A DNA stretch of 64,000 nt from NCBI GenBank assembly GCA_029251085.1, contig JAQXDZ010000066.1:1-64000 (forward strand), written 5' to 3'. This DNA comes from Mariniblastus sp. GTDB taxonomy: Bacteria > Planctomycetota > Planctomycetia > Pirellulales > Pirellulaceae. Positions 1 through 9,581 of this stretch are shown here, piece by piece. The position numbers and the translations under genes are program-made. The notes beneath the pieces were generated by a model. The model searched no databases and was not told the DNA's origin. It saw nothing but the letters and a program-made list of their open reading frames with translations. Each line of letters starts with the position of its first letter. The stretch's first letter is position 1.

Positions 1-293
1 TTGGCGGATGCGTTGGCACTGCAATTGTAATTTACATCGTCGCCCCGGGAATTTTTTCGATCGAGGTTGCCAAGCCTTGGTGGTGGATCCTCGTTTACGG
101 CATCCTTGTTACCAGCGCCGGCATGGTGGGCGATCTCGCTGAATCTCTGATCAAACGCGACACCCAGACCAAGGACTCCAGCAGTTGGCTCCCCGGACTT
201 GGCGGCATTTTGGACATCATGGATTCCCTTGTTTTCGCCGCCCCAGTCTCCTTTTTCCTGTGGATAATCGCCGACCTTCCAGCCTCGCCTTGA
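1..293 (+). CDS. cdsA: Phosphatidate cytidylyltransferase, C-terminal fragment (left-truncated)
   Basis: The frame is open from the first base and stops at TGA 291. The tail carries the CDP-diglyceride synthetase signature: SLIKRDTQTKDSSSWLPG, then LGGILDIMDS. This matches the family pattern S-x-x-K-R-x4-K-D followed by a PG-x-GG-x-x-D loop. Family enzymes make CDP-diacylglycerol from phosphatidate and CTP in the inner membrane. Hydrophobic stretches before and after the signature fit the last membrane helices. Only about 97 codons are in the window; the start lies to the left. The gene converges on the SUMF1-type gene with a 34-base gap and no obvious terminator hairpin. Confidence 0.9.
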   Translation, partial: GGCVGTAIVIYIVAPGIFSIEVAKPWWWILVYGILVTSAGMVGDLAESLIKRDTQTKDSSSWLPGLGGILDIMDSLVFAAPVSFFLWIIADLPASP

Positions 294-327
294 GCCGACG
301 ATTTTTAATCTCCACAGTCGCTACCGA

Positions 328-1623
328 CTACCGATCTGCATCAGTTAACTCAGAGATATCTTTGGGTAGCTTTTCATCAACGATTCCGTAAGCACCTCTT
401 CCATTGTCACGGATTCGGTTCTTGGCATCGTCAACAATTGATTCAACATCGGCGTCCCAATAAAGCTTTCTCGCTACTTTGGCGTCTGGAGTTTTCAAAG
501 GTCTTAATAAGCGAAACCCGACACCTAAACCTGGTGAATCTGTGTACCACCAAGGACTCTTAGGGAAATTTGGATCTTCGTATTTCCATTCCTTGTCATC
601 GGAACCAAGCCGGGCAGCACTCCGGCAGTCCTCAGGCTCTAACTCCCAAGACCCTCCTCGAATTACGCGTGGATACAACTTAGTTGGACGACGAAATGCT
701 TCGTCAGCTGAAGCAGACTTCCCAGCTTTGAGATGGTCGTATCCATTCTCACTGTATTCATCGAGCACCCATTCAGCGACATTTCCATACATGTCATACA
801 GTCCCCACGGATTGGGCTTCAATTCGCCAACGGGGTGGCGCTCATCATCCGAAGTCTCAATATTCCAGGCGTGATCTTCGAGGTCATCTGGATCGTCTCC
901 AAAGTAATAAGCCGTGGTTGTACCGGCACGACAAGCGTATTCCCATTCCGCTTCAGTCGGAAGACGGTAAAAACTACCAGCCATCAAGCTTAACCATTTT
1001 GTATACTGTTTGGCCGCGAACTGCGTCATCGTTGCTGCGGGTTGATCGTCAGCCTCTCCAGCCGAATAAGTGAAACTCGCATCGTACAACGATGACGGCG
1101 CTGTCACAGCATCCACTTCGTTGTCGCTATCAACTTTGCGAAGCCCCTTCCCATTAAGAGCTTTGAAAACCTTGTCGAGTTGCATGTATTTCTTGTATTC
1201 AAGCCAAGTCACCTCATGCTTGCCCATCCAAAACGGCTCAACCGAAACTTCAAACTGAGGCCCTTCGTCATCACGGCGATCATCCTCATCTTCGGGACTT
1301 CCCATCATGAATTTGCCACCGGGGACAGGGATCATTTCGAACTTAATTTCTGTTCCCGGAATGGTTGTTGTATAAGGCACCATGTAGCCACCTTCAATCT
1401 CAACGAATCGTCCAGACGCCGGCTTTTCTTTCACAATCCCCGGTTCATTCTCACCAGTTGCTTTTGAGACCGGCACTTCATAGGAGACTGTTTGGAGCAA
1501 CTCTTGTGGCGTCGAACGAGCAACCTCGGTGAAAGAATTTGGTTCGGTGGTTTGAAACATCAAAGACGTCAACCAAACAAAGGCGATGCTTCCGCACGCA
1601 ATACAGCTGAAAGATAACTTCAC
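328..1623 (-). CDS. Secreted SUMF1/FGE-fold protein, probably not a true formylglycine-generating enzyme
   Basis: 431 residues. The start is GTG at 1623 behind an AGGAAA-type ribosome site. An N-terminal hydrophobic segment (about residues 4-22) looks like a signal peptide. From about residue 90 the SUMF1 fold is clear: GGKFMMGSPEDEDD, RLPTEAEWEYACRAGT, GLYDMYGNVAEWV, RVIRGGSW and GVGFRLLRP. In true formylglycine-generating enzymes two cysteines follow RGGS, and the C-terminal motif reads GFRC. Here only the second cysteine position is kept (DCRSAAR) and the ending is GFRLL. It is therefore more likely a binding or structural member of the fold than the activator of the sulfatase at 9.6-11.8 kb. 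Such paralogues are abundant in planctomycetes. The role is unknown. Confidence 0.85.
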   Translation of the reverse strand: MKLSFSCIACGSIAFVWLTSLMFQTTEPNSFTEVARSTPQELLQTVSYEVPVSKATGENEPGIVKEKPASGRFVEIEGGYMVPYTTTIPGTEIKFEMIPVPGGKFMMGSPEDEDDRRDDEGPQFEVSVEPFWMGKHEVTWLEYKKYMQLDKVFKALNGKGLRKVDSDNEVDAVTAPSSLYDASFTYSAGEADDQPAATMTQFAAKQYTKWLSLMAGSFYRLPTEAEWEYACRAGTTTAYYFGDDPDDLEDHAWNIETSDDERHPVGELKPNPWGLYDMYGNVAEWVLDEYSENGYDHLKAGKSASADEAFRRPTKLYPRVIRGGSWELEPEDCRSAARLGSDDKEWKYEDPNFPKSPWWYTDSPGLGVGFRLLRPLKTPDAKVARKLYWDADVESIVDDAKNRIRDNGRGAYGIVDEKLPKDISELTDADR

Positions 1624-1775
1624 GTTGTTAGTTTCCTACTAAATCAAAAAAACGGTCACTTCATTAACTTCGGACCGAAACAAATAAAACCTCAGTCTTA
1701 GACCACAACTAAGATACCCGAGGCTCAACTAAAAACGAAAAAAAAAATCGTCTGGCAACGATTTCATTCCAATTT

Positions 1776-2798
1776 TCAGGTAGAAATCGTGGATATCTCT
1801 CCTACGATATTTTGGCCAATCTTATCCCTGATCTCATTTGTCGAAAGATTTTGGCTAAACAGAAATTGCATCTTCGTTAAGGCTGCTTCAATTGTCATAT
1901 CGCGTCCAGGAATAACTCCAGCCTCTGTCAGCGCAGTACCTGTGGCGTAACTGCCTTGCGTCATCTCACCATGCAGGCACTGTGTACACCCTAGAATTAC
2001 CATTCCCGCCTGAGTGGCTGACGAGATTGCTTCCAGAAACTCGCGGTTTTCTGTCGGGCCATTCCCATCACCAAAAGTCTCCAGAATAATCCCCTTCAAA
2101 GGCCTCTGCAAAAGATGGTGGAGGATATCAATTGACATCCCCGGAAACAAACGAAAAGCAGCCACCTCAGTAGCTTCAATGGGCTTCACTTGCAAACCGC
2201 GCGATTGAGCCTCTGCAGGTAATAGATTCTCTTCTAATATGTCGATAGAAGTCCCCACAGTTGCCAACGGGGGATAGTTCGGAGAATCAAAGGCGTCGAA
2301 CCGAGTCGCGCTAACTTTAGTACTGCGACAACCGCGGAATAAATGATCGCCAAATAGAAGACCGACTTCGGGGATCTCATAATTAGCCGCCAAAACCATT
2401 GCTGTTTTGAGATTTTCTCGAGCGTCATTTCGTATCTGGCCAAGTGGAAGCTGGGCTCCCGTTAGAATGACAGGCTTTGATAATCCATCCAACATGAACG
2501 CCAACGCGGCGGCACTGTAGGCCATCGTGTCGGTTCCATGCAAAACAACGAACCCATCGTAAGTATCATGCCGCGTTTTTACATCATCGGCGATTTTTCG
2601 CCAGATTTGAGGCGTCATATTCGATGAATCGACCAGCGGTTCATACTCTACTAAATCAAACTCTGGCATTGGCGATTGGGACAATTCGTCCATGTTGGCC
2701 ATTTGACTGGCGAGGTAACCCGGCGAAGGACGGTAACCCTTTTCAGACCGCCGCATTGAAAGCGTACCACCAGTATTAATTACACAAATTTTCTTCAC
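1776..2798 (-). CDS. ansA: L-asparaginase, type I (AnsA-like)
   Basis: Hydrolyses L-asparagine to aspartate and ammonia, probably in the cytoplasm because no signal peptide is seen. The nucleophile-loop motif INTGGTLSMRRSE lies at the N-terminus and the second signature VVLHGTDTMAYSAAALAFML lies about 90 residues in. Later family segments include TGAQLPLGQIRNDARENL and GCTQCLHGEMTQGSYATG. I place the start at GTG 2798, giving 340 residues, close to the roughly 338 of E. coli AnsA. The frame stays open to ATG 3035, but that 79-residue extension has no family similarity I recognise and would overlap the divergent gene start at 3018. No strong ribosome site precedes either start. The 2799-3017 gap probably holds divergent promoters. 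Confidence 0.9.
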   Translation of the reverse strand: MKKICVINTGGTLSMRRSEKGYRPSPGYLASQMANMDELSQSPMPEFDLVEYEPLVDSSNMTPQIWRKIADDVKTRHDTYDGFVVLHGTDTMAYSAAALAFMLDGLSKPVILTGAQLPLGQIRNDARENLKTAMVLAANYEIPEVGLLFGDHLFRGCRSTKVSATRFDAFDSPNYPPLATVGTSIDILEENLLPAEAQSRGLQVKPIEATEVAAFRLFPGMSIDILHHLLQRPLKGIILETFGDGNGPTENREFLEAISSATQAGMVILGCTQCLHGEMTQGSYATGTALTEAGVIPGRDMTIEAALTKMQFLFSQNLSTNEIRDKIGQNIVGEISTIST

Positions 2799-3017
2799 GG
2801 ATCTTATCCATTCGACGAAGTCAACGACGCGTCCATTGTAAACAATATGCGAAGTTCCTGCCGAAACTTTGCCAGCCCTGAAATTTTCACCGACGAGCTC
2901 AAGCTTACGCAGTTTTAGCTCAAACGACGATCTAGGTTGACGACACCTGTTCCATACGACATTCTTAACTAGGTAAAAAATTTTCGAAACAAGCTTTTCC
3001 CTAACGAGGCGAATTCC

Positions 3018-3329
3018 ATGGCTGAAAAAGATCAATCCCCCAACCCCCGCCCCATTACCGTCGACGAATCCAAGACGATCAGCTCCTACGCCAACTTCTG
3101 CCGCGTTACAGGGTCACCAGAAGAGTTAATCGTTGATTTTGGAATGAATTCTCAGCCAATGGGTCAAAACGAGAAACCCGTCGATATCTCCCAGCGGATC
3201 GTGCTCAACTTTTACACAGCCAAACGCCTGCTCCACGCCCTCCACGTTTCCGTGCAGAGACATGAAGAGGTCTTTGGAAAGATCGAAACCGACATTCAAA
3301 AGCGAGTCGTTCCACGGGAAGCGAAGTAA
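3018..3329 (+). CDS. DUF3467 family protein
   Basis: 103 residues, ATG start with GAGG eight bases upstream. The core, VTGSPEELIVDFGMNSQP followed by ISQRIVLNFYTAKRLLHAL, matches small conserved DUF3467 proteins, which have no established function. No signal peptide or membrane segment is visible, so it is probably cytoplasmic. It is transcribed divergently from the asparaginase and ends just before a strong intrinsic terminator, so it is probably monocistronic. Family assignment is from the recognised sequence pattern. Confidence 0.8.
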   Translation: MAEKDQSPNPRPITVDESKTISSYANFCRVTGSPEELIVDFGMNSQPMGQNEKPVDISQRIVLNFYTAKRLLHALHVSVQRHEEVFGKIETDIQKRVVPREAK

Positions 3330-3363
3330 GGTCCTCCGACGAGTTGCTCCATTTCTAACTTTG

Positions 3364-3392
3364 AAAGGCCACCCTTGGGATGGCCTTTTTTC
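3364..3392 (+). terminator. Rho-independent terminator after the DUF3467 gene
   Basis: A perfect 8-bp inverted repeat (AAAGGCCA / TGGCCTTT) has further CCC/GGG pairing inside the loop, and the 3' arm runs directly into a T tract. It lies about 35 bases after the DUF3467 stop codon and before pgk. Confidence 0.85.
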
Positions 3393-3540
3393 TTGGCAAA
3401 CGACTCCCCCTTAATCCCCGACACCGGATCCCTTTCCTCCCCAATCAAAGCGATAGGTATCGCCCCTTTTTCAACGTCCAAGTCATCGGTAAATTAGATG
3501 TCTTATTGAACCTCAACCATCGACCATTTCCGGAACCACC

Positions 3541-4728
3541 ATGGCCAAAGTCACGATCAACGATATCGAAGTCGCCAGTCAATCAATTCTGATGCGAGTC
3601 GATTTCAACGTCCCCTTGAACGCTAATCTTGAGATCACCGATGACCGTCGCATCGAGATGGCACTCCCCTCCATTAAATCGGTTGTTGATCGAGGCGGTC
3701 GCTTAATTCTCATCAGCCACCTTGGACGTCCCAAGGGGGTACCTTCCACGGAGCTCAGCCTAGCACCGGTCGCTAAACGACTTGGGGAAATCCTCGAAAA
3801 TAAAGTTTCGTTTGCTACGGATACCGTAGGCCCGGATGCTGCCGAAAAAGTTCAGGCTCTCCAAGACGGAGAGATCGTAGTCTTAGAAAACCTGAGATTT
3901 GACGCGAGAGAAAAATCAGGGGATGAATCATTCTCAGCACAATTGGCTGATTTTGCTGACATCTACTGCAACAATGCATTCGGCACCTGCCACCGCGAAG
4001 ACGCGTCCATGTACGGAGTACCTCTGGCCATGGGTGGAAAACCAAAAGTAGTGGGAACGCTGGTTGAAAAAGAAATCAAATATCTCAACGATGTGATCAG
4101 CACCCCGGAGCGGCCTTTTGTTGCGATTTTAGGGGGAGCCAAAGTCTCAGACAAAATTAAGGTCATCGACAATTTAATTAGCGTTTGCGATCACATTTTA
4201 ATCGGCGGCGCGATGGCCTACACCTTTGCTTTAGCACAAGGAGGAAAAGTAGGTGACAGCCTCGTCGAACCCGATAAAGTTGAATTGGCAAAAGAACTTA
4301 TCTCTCAAGCGGGAGACAAACTCGTCCTTCCCGTCGACACCCATTGTGGCGATGACTTTAATGCTCAGTGCAATAAACTGGTTGTTGCCGCGGGTGAAAT
4401 TCCGGATGGTTTTGAGGGGCTCGACATCGGCCCTGAATCTGCAAAACAATTTGCTGACATCATTAAATCTGCAAAGACTGTCGTCTGGAACGGACCAATG
4501 GGAGTATTTGAAATGCCTCCATTTGATGAAGGTACAAAAATAGTTGCTCAGGCAATTGCTGACAGCGAGGCGATTAGCATCATTGGCGGTGGAGACAGTG
4601 CAGCTGCCATTTCACAGTTAGGCTTTGAAGATTCCGTAACGCACGTGAGCACTGGCGGCGGGGCGAGCCTCGCTATGCTTGAAGGAAAAACATTCGCTGC
4701 GGTCGAAATCCTTGACGACCAAGCCTAA
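3541..4728 (+). CDS. pgk: Phosphoglycerate kinase
   Basis: 395 residues, the usual length. Transfers phosphate between 1,3-bisphosphoglycerate and ADP in glycolysis and gluconeogenesis; cytoplasmic. Visible family blocks are [10 protein letters not shown] near residue 17, [12 protein letters not shown] near residue 57, the PGK-type NAFGTCHRE segment, [28 protein letters not shown], and the C-terminal nucleotide loop [10 protein letters not shown] plus [14 protein letters not shown]. The ATG at 3541 has GGAA about six bases upstream. It is flanked by terminators on both sides and so is probably transcribed alone. No other reading is credible. Confidence 0.98.
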   Translation: MAKVTINDIEVASQSILMRVDFNVPLNANLEITDDRRIEMALPSIKSVVDRGGRLILISHLGRPKGVPSTELSLAPVAKRLGEILENKVSFATDTVGPDAAEKVQALQDGEIVVLENLRFDAREKSGDESFSAQLADFADIYCNNAFGTCHREDASMYGVPLAMGGKPKVVGTLVEKEIKYLNDVISTPERPFVAILGGAKVSDKIKVIDNLISVCDHILIGGAMAYTFALAQGGKVGDSLVEPDKVELAKELISQAGDKLVLPVDTHCGDDFNAQCNKLVVAAGEIPDGFEGLDIGPESAKQFADIIKSAKTVVWNGPMGVFEMPPFDEGTKIVAQAIADSEAISIIGGGDSAAAISQLGFEDSVTHVSTGGGASLAMLEGKTFAAVEILDDQA

Positions 4729-4797
4729 CCTTTGCACCACCGCTAAATCAGAAATTAGAAGTTTTTGACATTGCTTCACAGCAGTGAACCTAGATTG

Positions 4798-4830
4798 ACC
4801 CGCGAGGTTTCTCCCTCGTGGGGCTTTTTG
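4798..4830 (+). terminator. Rho-independent terminator after pgk
   Basis: CCCGCGAGG and CCTCGTGGG form a GC-rich stem with one G-U pair around a six-base loop, followed by GCTTTTTG. It lies about 70 bases after the pgk stop, on the same strand. Confidence 0.85.
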
Positions 4831-4988
4831 TGGTATGTTGGCGGGGCCCGCCGGCAATTCCGCCTTGCTTGAATCGAATGATCGCATTTGAATTTTAAGG
4901 AGGTAATCATCTTCACACCGAGCCTGCCGCAGATTTAACGCAAACCTTGCCAGCGTTTCGTGATTTCTGACTGTTACAAACGTTTCCC

Positions 4989-5828
4989 ATGCTTAACAAC
5001 GCCCCTGTACAAAAACTAAAACACAATGGATTAACTGTCGAGGGATACTCTCGCGCGGCAGTCCAATCCTATTGGCGAATCCCCGAACTCAAGCTTGGAT
5101 TTGACCTCGGGGCACACCCATGGGATTTCATGGGCACACCGACTTGGCTAATCAGTCATTGTCACCTCGATCATATCGCGGCATTGCCGTTATACGTAGC
5201 TCGCCGCAGACTCATGAAAATGAGTCCCCCAAAAATCTACCTTCCCCAATCAAATACCGATGCCGTCCGGCAAATGCTTAATTCGTTTGTCAAACTGGAC
5301 CGTGGCAAAATGCCATGTGATTTGATCGGCGTGTCACCCGGTGATGAAATCGAGCTTTCCCGAGAACTAATCGTCAACGTACATCCGACGAAGCATACCG
5401 TTCCCAGTGTTGGGTATATCGTTTCTGAGCGACGCAAGAAATTGAAAAAAGAATTACTTGATTTAAGCGGTGATGAAATCAAGAAACTCCGTAGCGAGGG
5501 AACGGAGATCACAACCGAGTCTCGCATACCCTTAATTGGCTTCACGGGAGATACTTCGCCGGCAGGCCTCGACAATAATCCCGAATTCTATGAGACAAAA
5601 ATTCTCATTACTGAAATGACTTTCATTTCACCGGAACACCGAAAAGAGTTAATTCACAAGAACGGCCACATGCACCTTGATGACTTCATTGCTCGTCAGG
5701 AAAAATTCAATAATGAAATAATTATCGCCGGGCATTTCAGCACGCGTTACAGTCTCCATCAATCGAAAAAACTGGTAAACCAACAGTTGCCGGGAATGCT
5801 TGGAGGAAGATTGAAGCTGTGGGTTTAA
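4989..5828 (+). CDS. Metallo-beta-lactamase fold hydrolase, RNase Z-like
   Basis: 279 residues. The metal-binding motif SHCHLDH (His57, His59, Asp61, His62) is intact. Further ligand regions are [18 protein letters not shown] (Asp) and HMHLDDF, with a C-terminal HFSTRYS typical of the RNase Z/ElaC branch. RNase Z enzymes process tRNA 3' ends; a related hydrolase role cannot be excluded because this protein is divergent and its exosite insert is not clear. No signal peptide is seen. The ATG at 4989 has no clear ribosome site. The gene overlaps hemW by ten bases, so the two are probably translationally coupled. Confidence 0.8.
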   Translation: MLNNAPVQKLKHNGLTVEGYSRAAVQSYWRIPELKLGFDLGAHPWDFMGTPTWLISHCHLDHIAALPLYVARRRLMKMSPPKIYLPQSNTDAVRQMLNSFVKLDRGKMPCDLIGVSPGDEIELSRELIVNVHPTKHTVPSVGYIVSERRKKLKKELLDLSGDEIKKLRSEGTEITTESRIPLIGFTGDTSPAGLDNNPEFYETKILITEMTFISPEHRKELIHKNGHMHLDDFIARQEKFNNEIIIAGHFSTRYSLHQSKKLVNQQLPGMLGGRLKLWV

Positions 5829-7054
5829 AGGGAAATCAATTTTCAGGCACCGCCCCCGAGGATGATGAGGGAAAATCACCGAACTCGACGTTCCGCCCAA
5901 AACTCAGTCAGCCAAAATCAGTCTACATTCACATTCCGTTCTGCCGACACCGCTGCGGATACTGCAACTTCACCTTAGTTGCCGGGCGAGACTATCTAAT
6001 TGATCGATTTCTCGATGCGCTCGAAATTGAAATTAGTTGGCTTGATCAACACTACTCACTGGAAACGCTATTTCTCGGTGGTGGGACGCCAAGCCATCTC
6101 AACCCGCGACAACTTGGTAGACTCGCAAAAATTATCAACAGCCGGTTCACATATCTTGCGAAAGCGGAAATTACTGCGGAATGCAATCCGAATGACCTCG
6201 ATCGAGATCGCCTTCACGCACTCAAAGCATTGCGTGTGAATCGAATCAGCCTCGGTGTTCAATCACTCAACCAAGAAAAACTGAAAAGGCTCGAACGAGA
6301 CCATTGCGAAACTGATGTCCGGCACGCCATCGCCGCAGCCAAAAATCTTGGGTTTGATGTTTCCATCGACATGATCTTTGCGGCACCGCAAGAAACATTG
6401 GCTCAATGGCAAACGGATCTCGACCAGGCCATCTCGCTGGAGCCTGATCATCTTTCAACGTATGAGCTGACCTATGAAAAAGGCACTCAATTCTGGAATC
6501 GACTCAACCACGGGACGATTAGCGAAGCAGGAGAAGACCTCCGAGCAGAAATGTACTCTCATGCGATTAACCGTTTGCGGAAAGTCGGCATGCACCAATA
6601 TGAAGTATCGAGTTTCTCTCAAACCGATAAAGTCTGCCGACACAATCTTGCCTATTGGCAGGGCGACCCGTTTTTTGCTTTTGGACCAGGTGCCGCTAGA
6701 TTTGTGGATGGGATTCGAGAAACCAACCACCGCAGCACAACACAGTACCTAAACTTAGTTCACTCAGGAAAATCTCCTGTAGCCGATCGGGAACACTTAC
6801 CCCCCGAACCTGCTGCCCGCGAACGCCTAGCGATCGGGCTAAGAATGATTGAGGGGGTCGACGAGACTCAGTTCTATGAGCGTACGGGATACTCGGTAAG
6901 AACACTCTTACAAGATCTAGAGCGGAAGTTCATTGACAACGGCTTGCTTAAGTACGAAGACAGAAATTTCCGATTAACCGAGCGTGGAATCATGCTCTGC
7001 GATTGGATCGCGGCGGAAATTGTCAATCTCTCCCCGGGAGAACCAGGCAGCTAA
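5819..7054 (+). CDS. hemW: HemW-type radical SAM protein (coproporphyrinogen III oxidase-like)
   Basis: 411 residues. The radical SAM iron-sulfur motif C-x3-C-x2-C is in [13 protein letters not shown] near residue 40, followed by [10 protein letters not shown] (SAM-binding GGGTP) and [20 protein letters not shown], which are HemW/HemN family blocks. HemW is a heme-binding chaperone rather than the CPO enzyme HemN; the single short N-terminal cluster motif fits HemW. The start is GTG 5819 with GGAGG about 12 bases upstream, overlapping the preceding gene by ten bases. The C-terminal winged-helix part ([14 protein letters not shown]) is present. It ends ten bases before the convergent kinase-like gene. 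Confidence 0.88.
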   Translation: MGLKGNQFSGTAPEDDEGKSPNSTFRPKLSQPKSVYIHIPFCRHRCGYCNFTLVAGRDYLIDRFLDALEIEISWLDQHYSLETLFLGGGTPSHLNPRQLGRLAKIINSRFTYLAKAEITAECNPNDLDRDRLHALKALRVNRISLGVQSLNQEKLKRLERDHCETDVRHAIAAAKNLGFDVSIDMIFAAPQETLAQWQTDLDQAISLEPDHLSTYELTYEKGTQFWNRLNHGTISEAGEDLRAEMYSHAINRLRKVGMHQYEVSSFSQTDKVCRHNLAYWQGDPFFAFGPGAARFVDGIRETNHRSTTQYLNLVHSGKSPVADREHLPPEPAARERLAIGLRMIEGVDETQFYERTGYSVRTLLQDLERKFIDNGLLKYEDRNFRLTERGIMLCDWIAAEIVNLSPGEPGS

Positions 7055-7063
7055 AAGATTGGC

Positions 7064-8713
7064 CTACTCGCGACCGTCCTCAATCTCCGATTCAATCTTT
7101 TTCACAACATCGCCCTGCGATTCAATTCTCTCTTTTAATTGCTGCAATTGCTCCGTGGCGACGACGACCAATTGCCTGTAATCCCTCTGCCCCGCGTAGG
7201 TGAAAACGATCTCCGATAAAAGATCATGGGCCGTTGCCATCTGATCGGGCGTCGTGACCTCCTTCGCAACCGCGATCATCTCGCTTAGCTCGTTGATGTC
7301 CGTCGGCAGAACTCGCTTGCTTGTCAACTCGCCCAGCCTCAAGACTGATTCCTGATAAACGTGACGCTCTCTCCCGTCTGGATCTACCGAAGCGGCGAGT
7401 TTCGTGAATATCCTTTTCGCAGATTCATCACTTTCGTCGAGTTGTAGTTGAACAGCCCGCCCAAAATCTAGAACGTTTTCCGTTTGAAGTCGCGTCACTA
7501 AACCACGCTCAGCATTACGGACAAGTGACTTCCTTCGCGCTTCATAGAACAAGGTCTCTGAAGCCTGCCGAACATCCGACTCACCGTCCATCAAAGGTTT
7601 TAATAATATCTCTGCTTCGGACCACTTTACCGGGTCTTCAGACTCCACCATGACCTCCGCCTTGGCAACAACTTCACTGGGGCTTTCCGGGATCAGGCAA
7701 TAAATGATAAAACATGCGACAGCCAAAAATGCGACCACTTGAAAACCGACTGATTGAATTAGAGGGGTGTCGCTCTTACGTGTTTGCTTCTTCTTTTTCT
7801 TTTTCACACCGAGCAGACGTCGAGCCTCAGACCTGTCTGCACCAATCGTAAGTGGATTGAAACCGCCTGAAATTTGAGAGATTGCCGCTTTCTTTGTGGC
7901 GTCAATGTTTTTGATTTCGTCAAATGCCAAAACAATAGCTCGAGCGGAATGAGGGCGTGCTTTGGCATCGGGGGATAGCATCTGGCTAATGATTCTGTCC
8001 AGCCATATTGGGCAATTCATAATATGACTCGCAACCGATGGCACCTCAGCCTCCAATTTCATTTTCCTCATCCGCCCGATGGTGTCAGGTGGATACGGCA
8101 GTTTGCCTGTCAGCATTTCGAACAGGACAACGCCCAGCGAATAGAAATCTGATTTCTGTGTCGCACCATCGACGAACTGCTCTGGTGCCATGTAGGCCAC
8201 AGTGTCCAGTTCTCTTCGCCGTGTCTTATCCCAACGTCGCTTTTTTGGGCGATTCAATCTCAAATCAGCAATCTTGATCCGGTGCTCACTCGTCAGTAAT
8301 ATTTTTTCCGGTGTCAGTTTAGAATGAATCAGATCTTTACTGTGAAGATAGCGCAGGACGTCGGCGATTTGCCGCCCGTATTCAACGACGAGGTCAGGCG
8401 TAAGTTTGCCACGCCTTGCCAGAACCGATGCAAGCGACTCACCCTCAATCAACTCACTTGCAAAAAAAACCTGCTGTTCATCAACGCCGGCACCATAAAC
8501 CTTGACTAGGCCTGGATGTACAAGTTCTTGCAACCCAACCACCTCGCGATCAATCTTGGCAATTGCCTTTTCCCACTCCACTGTCGGGGGAAGCTTGATG
8601 AATTTCAGTGCAACTTCGCGGCCCTGTTCAGTTTGAATGGCGCGATACACCTTCTGTCGACGACTGCCAAGTTTACTGACAATTTTGAAGGGACCGACGT
8701 GTTTATTTTCCAC
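7064..8713 (-). CDS. Membrane-anchored Ser/Thr kinase-fold protein, predicted pseudokinase
   Basis: 549 residues, GTG start behind AAAGGTGG. Residues about 8-270 follow the protein-kinase fold: VALKFIK (Lys37), VAYMAPEQF and DFYSLGVVLFEMLTGKLPY. The catalytic loop, normally HRDLKPEN, reads HSKLTPEK (130-137), so the catalytic Asp, the following Lys and the Asn are all replaced. The DFG motif is DLR (Asp150 kept) and the glycine loop keeps only its first Gly. A basic stretch precedes one membrane helix (about 325-345), followed by a roughly 200-residue helical extracytoplasmic part. Phosphotransfer is unlikely by family rules; a scaffold or sensor role is inferred. The gene stands alone. Confidence 0.85.
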   Translation of the reverse strand: MENKHVGPFKIVSKLGSRRQKVYRAIQTEQGREVALKFIKLPPTVEWEKAIAKIDREVVGLQELVHPGLVKVYGAGVDEQQVFFASELIEGESLASVLARRGKLTPDLVVEYGRQIADVLRYLHSKDLIHSKLTPEKILLTSEHRIKIADLRLNRPKKRRWDKTRRRELDTVAYMAPEQFVDGATQKSDFYSLGVVLFEMLTGKLPYPPDTIGRMRKMKLEAEVPSVASHIMNCPIWLDRIISQMLSPDAKARPHSARAIVLAFDEIKNIDATKKAAISQISGGFNPLTIGADRSEARRLLGVKKKKKKQTRKSDTPLIQSVGFQVVAFLAVACFIIYCLIPESPSEVVAKAEVMVESEDPVKWSEAEILLKPLMDGESDVRQASETLFYEARRKSLVRNAERGLVTRLQTENVLDFGRAVQLQLDESDESAKRIFTKLAASVDPDGRERHVYQESVLRLGELTSKRVLPTDINELSEMIAVAKEVTTPDQMATAHDLLSEIVFTYAGQRDYRQLVVVATEQLQQLKERIESQGDVVKKIESEIEDGRE

Positions 8714-9063
8714 GGGACCACCTTTGATGTTGAAAAAGTGAGGAGGGATGGAGGAAACAGGACGCTTCCAGGATGAGATAGCAAGGTTAAGCTTAGCTGC
8801 CTAAGTTTAGTTGCTTTACCGAATTTTTCAAAACCAGGTTCACAGCAATTTACAGTTCGATACGGATAATTCACATCTCTTTGGGCAAATTGGGCCACTT
8901 TGAACCAACGGTCGACTGCCCACCGTTAGTCAATATTACGGACTAAACTGCATATTTCCGAATGAATTAGAGCCAACCTAACTGGGGAAATCTAAACTGG
9001 TGCAAATCTAATGGCTGTATTGTTTGCGTAAATCTGATCGCCATGTACACAAAAATAAAAACT
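8714..9063. other. Intergenic, 350 bases, no gene seen
   Basis: Lies upstream of both the pseudokinase (to the left, minus strand) and downstream of the SpoU methyltransferase (to the right, minus strand). I see no tRNA-like fold, no convincing coding frame and no strong terminator. It presumably contains the pseudokinase promoter. Confidence 0.5.
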
Positions 9064-9573
9064 TTACCCCTGTGGAAACTGCCGCAAATATTCGTAAACC
9101 GCCATCGTAGTTGCTGTAACGACATTGTAGCTATAAGGCATCCCATAAACGGGGATCTCGATCACATCGTCCACCAATGCCAGTTCTTCCGCATTCATGC
9201 CATGACGTTCGTGACCAATTACCAGAGCCGTGCGGTGGTGGTACTGATACTCATAGATTAGTTGCGAACGATCTGTCTGCTCGAGCCCAACGATGCGGTA
9301 CCCCTCATTTCTCAACGTCTTGAGGACAGGCACCAGCGTCCGGCGTCTCTCAATAACAACGTGCCCCGTTCCATCTCGCGCGATAGTTGGATCAATTTTT
9401 GCTGTGCCACAAGCAATAATTTTTTCTACCGCTGCACAACCTGCAAGCCGAACAATTCTGGAAAGATTGACCTTACTTTTGAAACTTGGACAAGCAAGAA
9501 CTAATTCCCGCGGACGTGATAAGTTGGTCAGCGGTTTGTGGCGAAGATGTTCGGGTGGTTGTTCTTCAGTCAT
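9064..9573 (-). CDS. SpoU/TrmH-family RNA 2'-O-methyltransferase
   Basis: 169 residues. SPOUT-fold motifs are clear near the C-terminus: VIGHERHGMNAEEL (motif 2) and IPVYGMPYSYNVVTATTMAV (motif 3), which form the SAM-binding trefoil knot. Motif 1 appears as NLSRIVRLAGCAAV. Family members methylate ribose in tRNA or rRNA; the substrate cannot be told from sequence. The ATG at 9573 starts eight bases after the sulfatase stop, so the two are probably cotranscribed, though no functional link is obvious. A short protein for this family, containing only the catalytic domain. Confidence 0.85.
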   Translation of the reverse strand: MTEEQPPEHLRHKPLTNLSRPRELVLACPSFKSKVNLSRIVRLAGCAAVEKIIACGTAKIDPTIARDGTGHVVIERRRTLVPVLKTLRNEGYRIVGLEQTDRSQLIYEYQYHHRTALVIGHERHGMNAEELALVDDVIEIPVYGMPYSYNVVTATTMAVYEYLRQFPQG

Positions 9574-9581
9574 GACATCCG

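Noticed and set aside
2799..3035. 79-residue N-terminal extension of the asparaginase
   Set aside because: Would overlap the divergent gene start at 3018, is basic and unlike the family, and the GTG at 2798 gives normal AnsA length.
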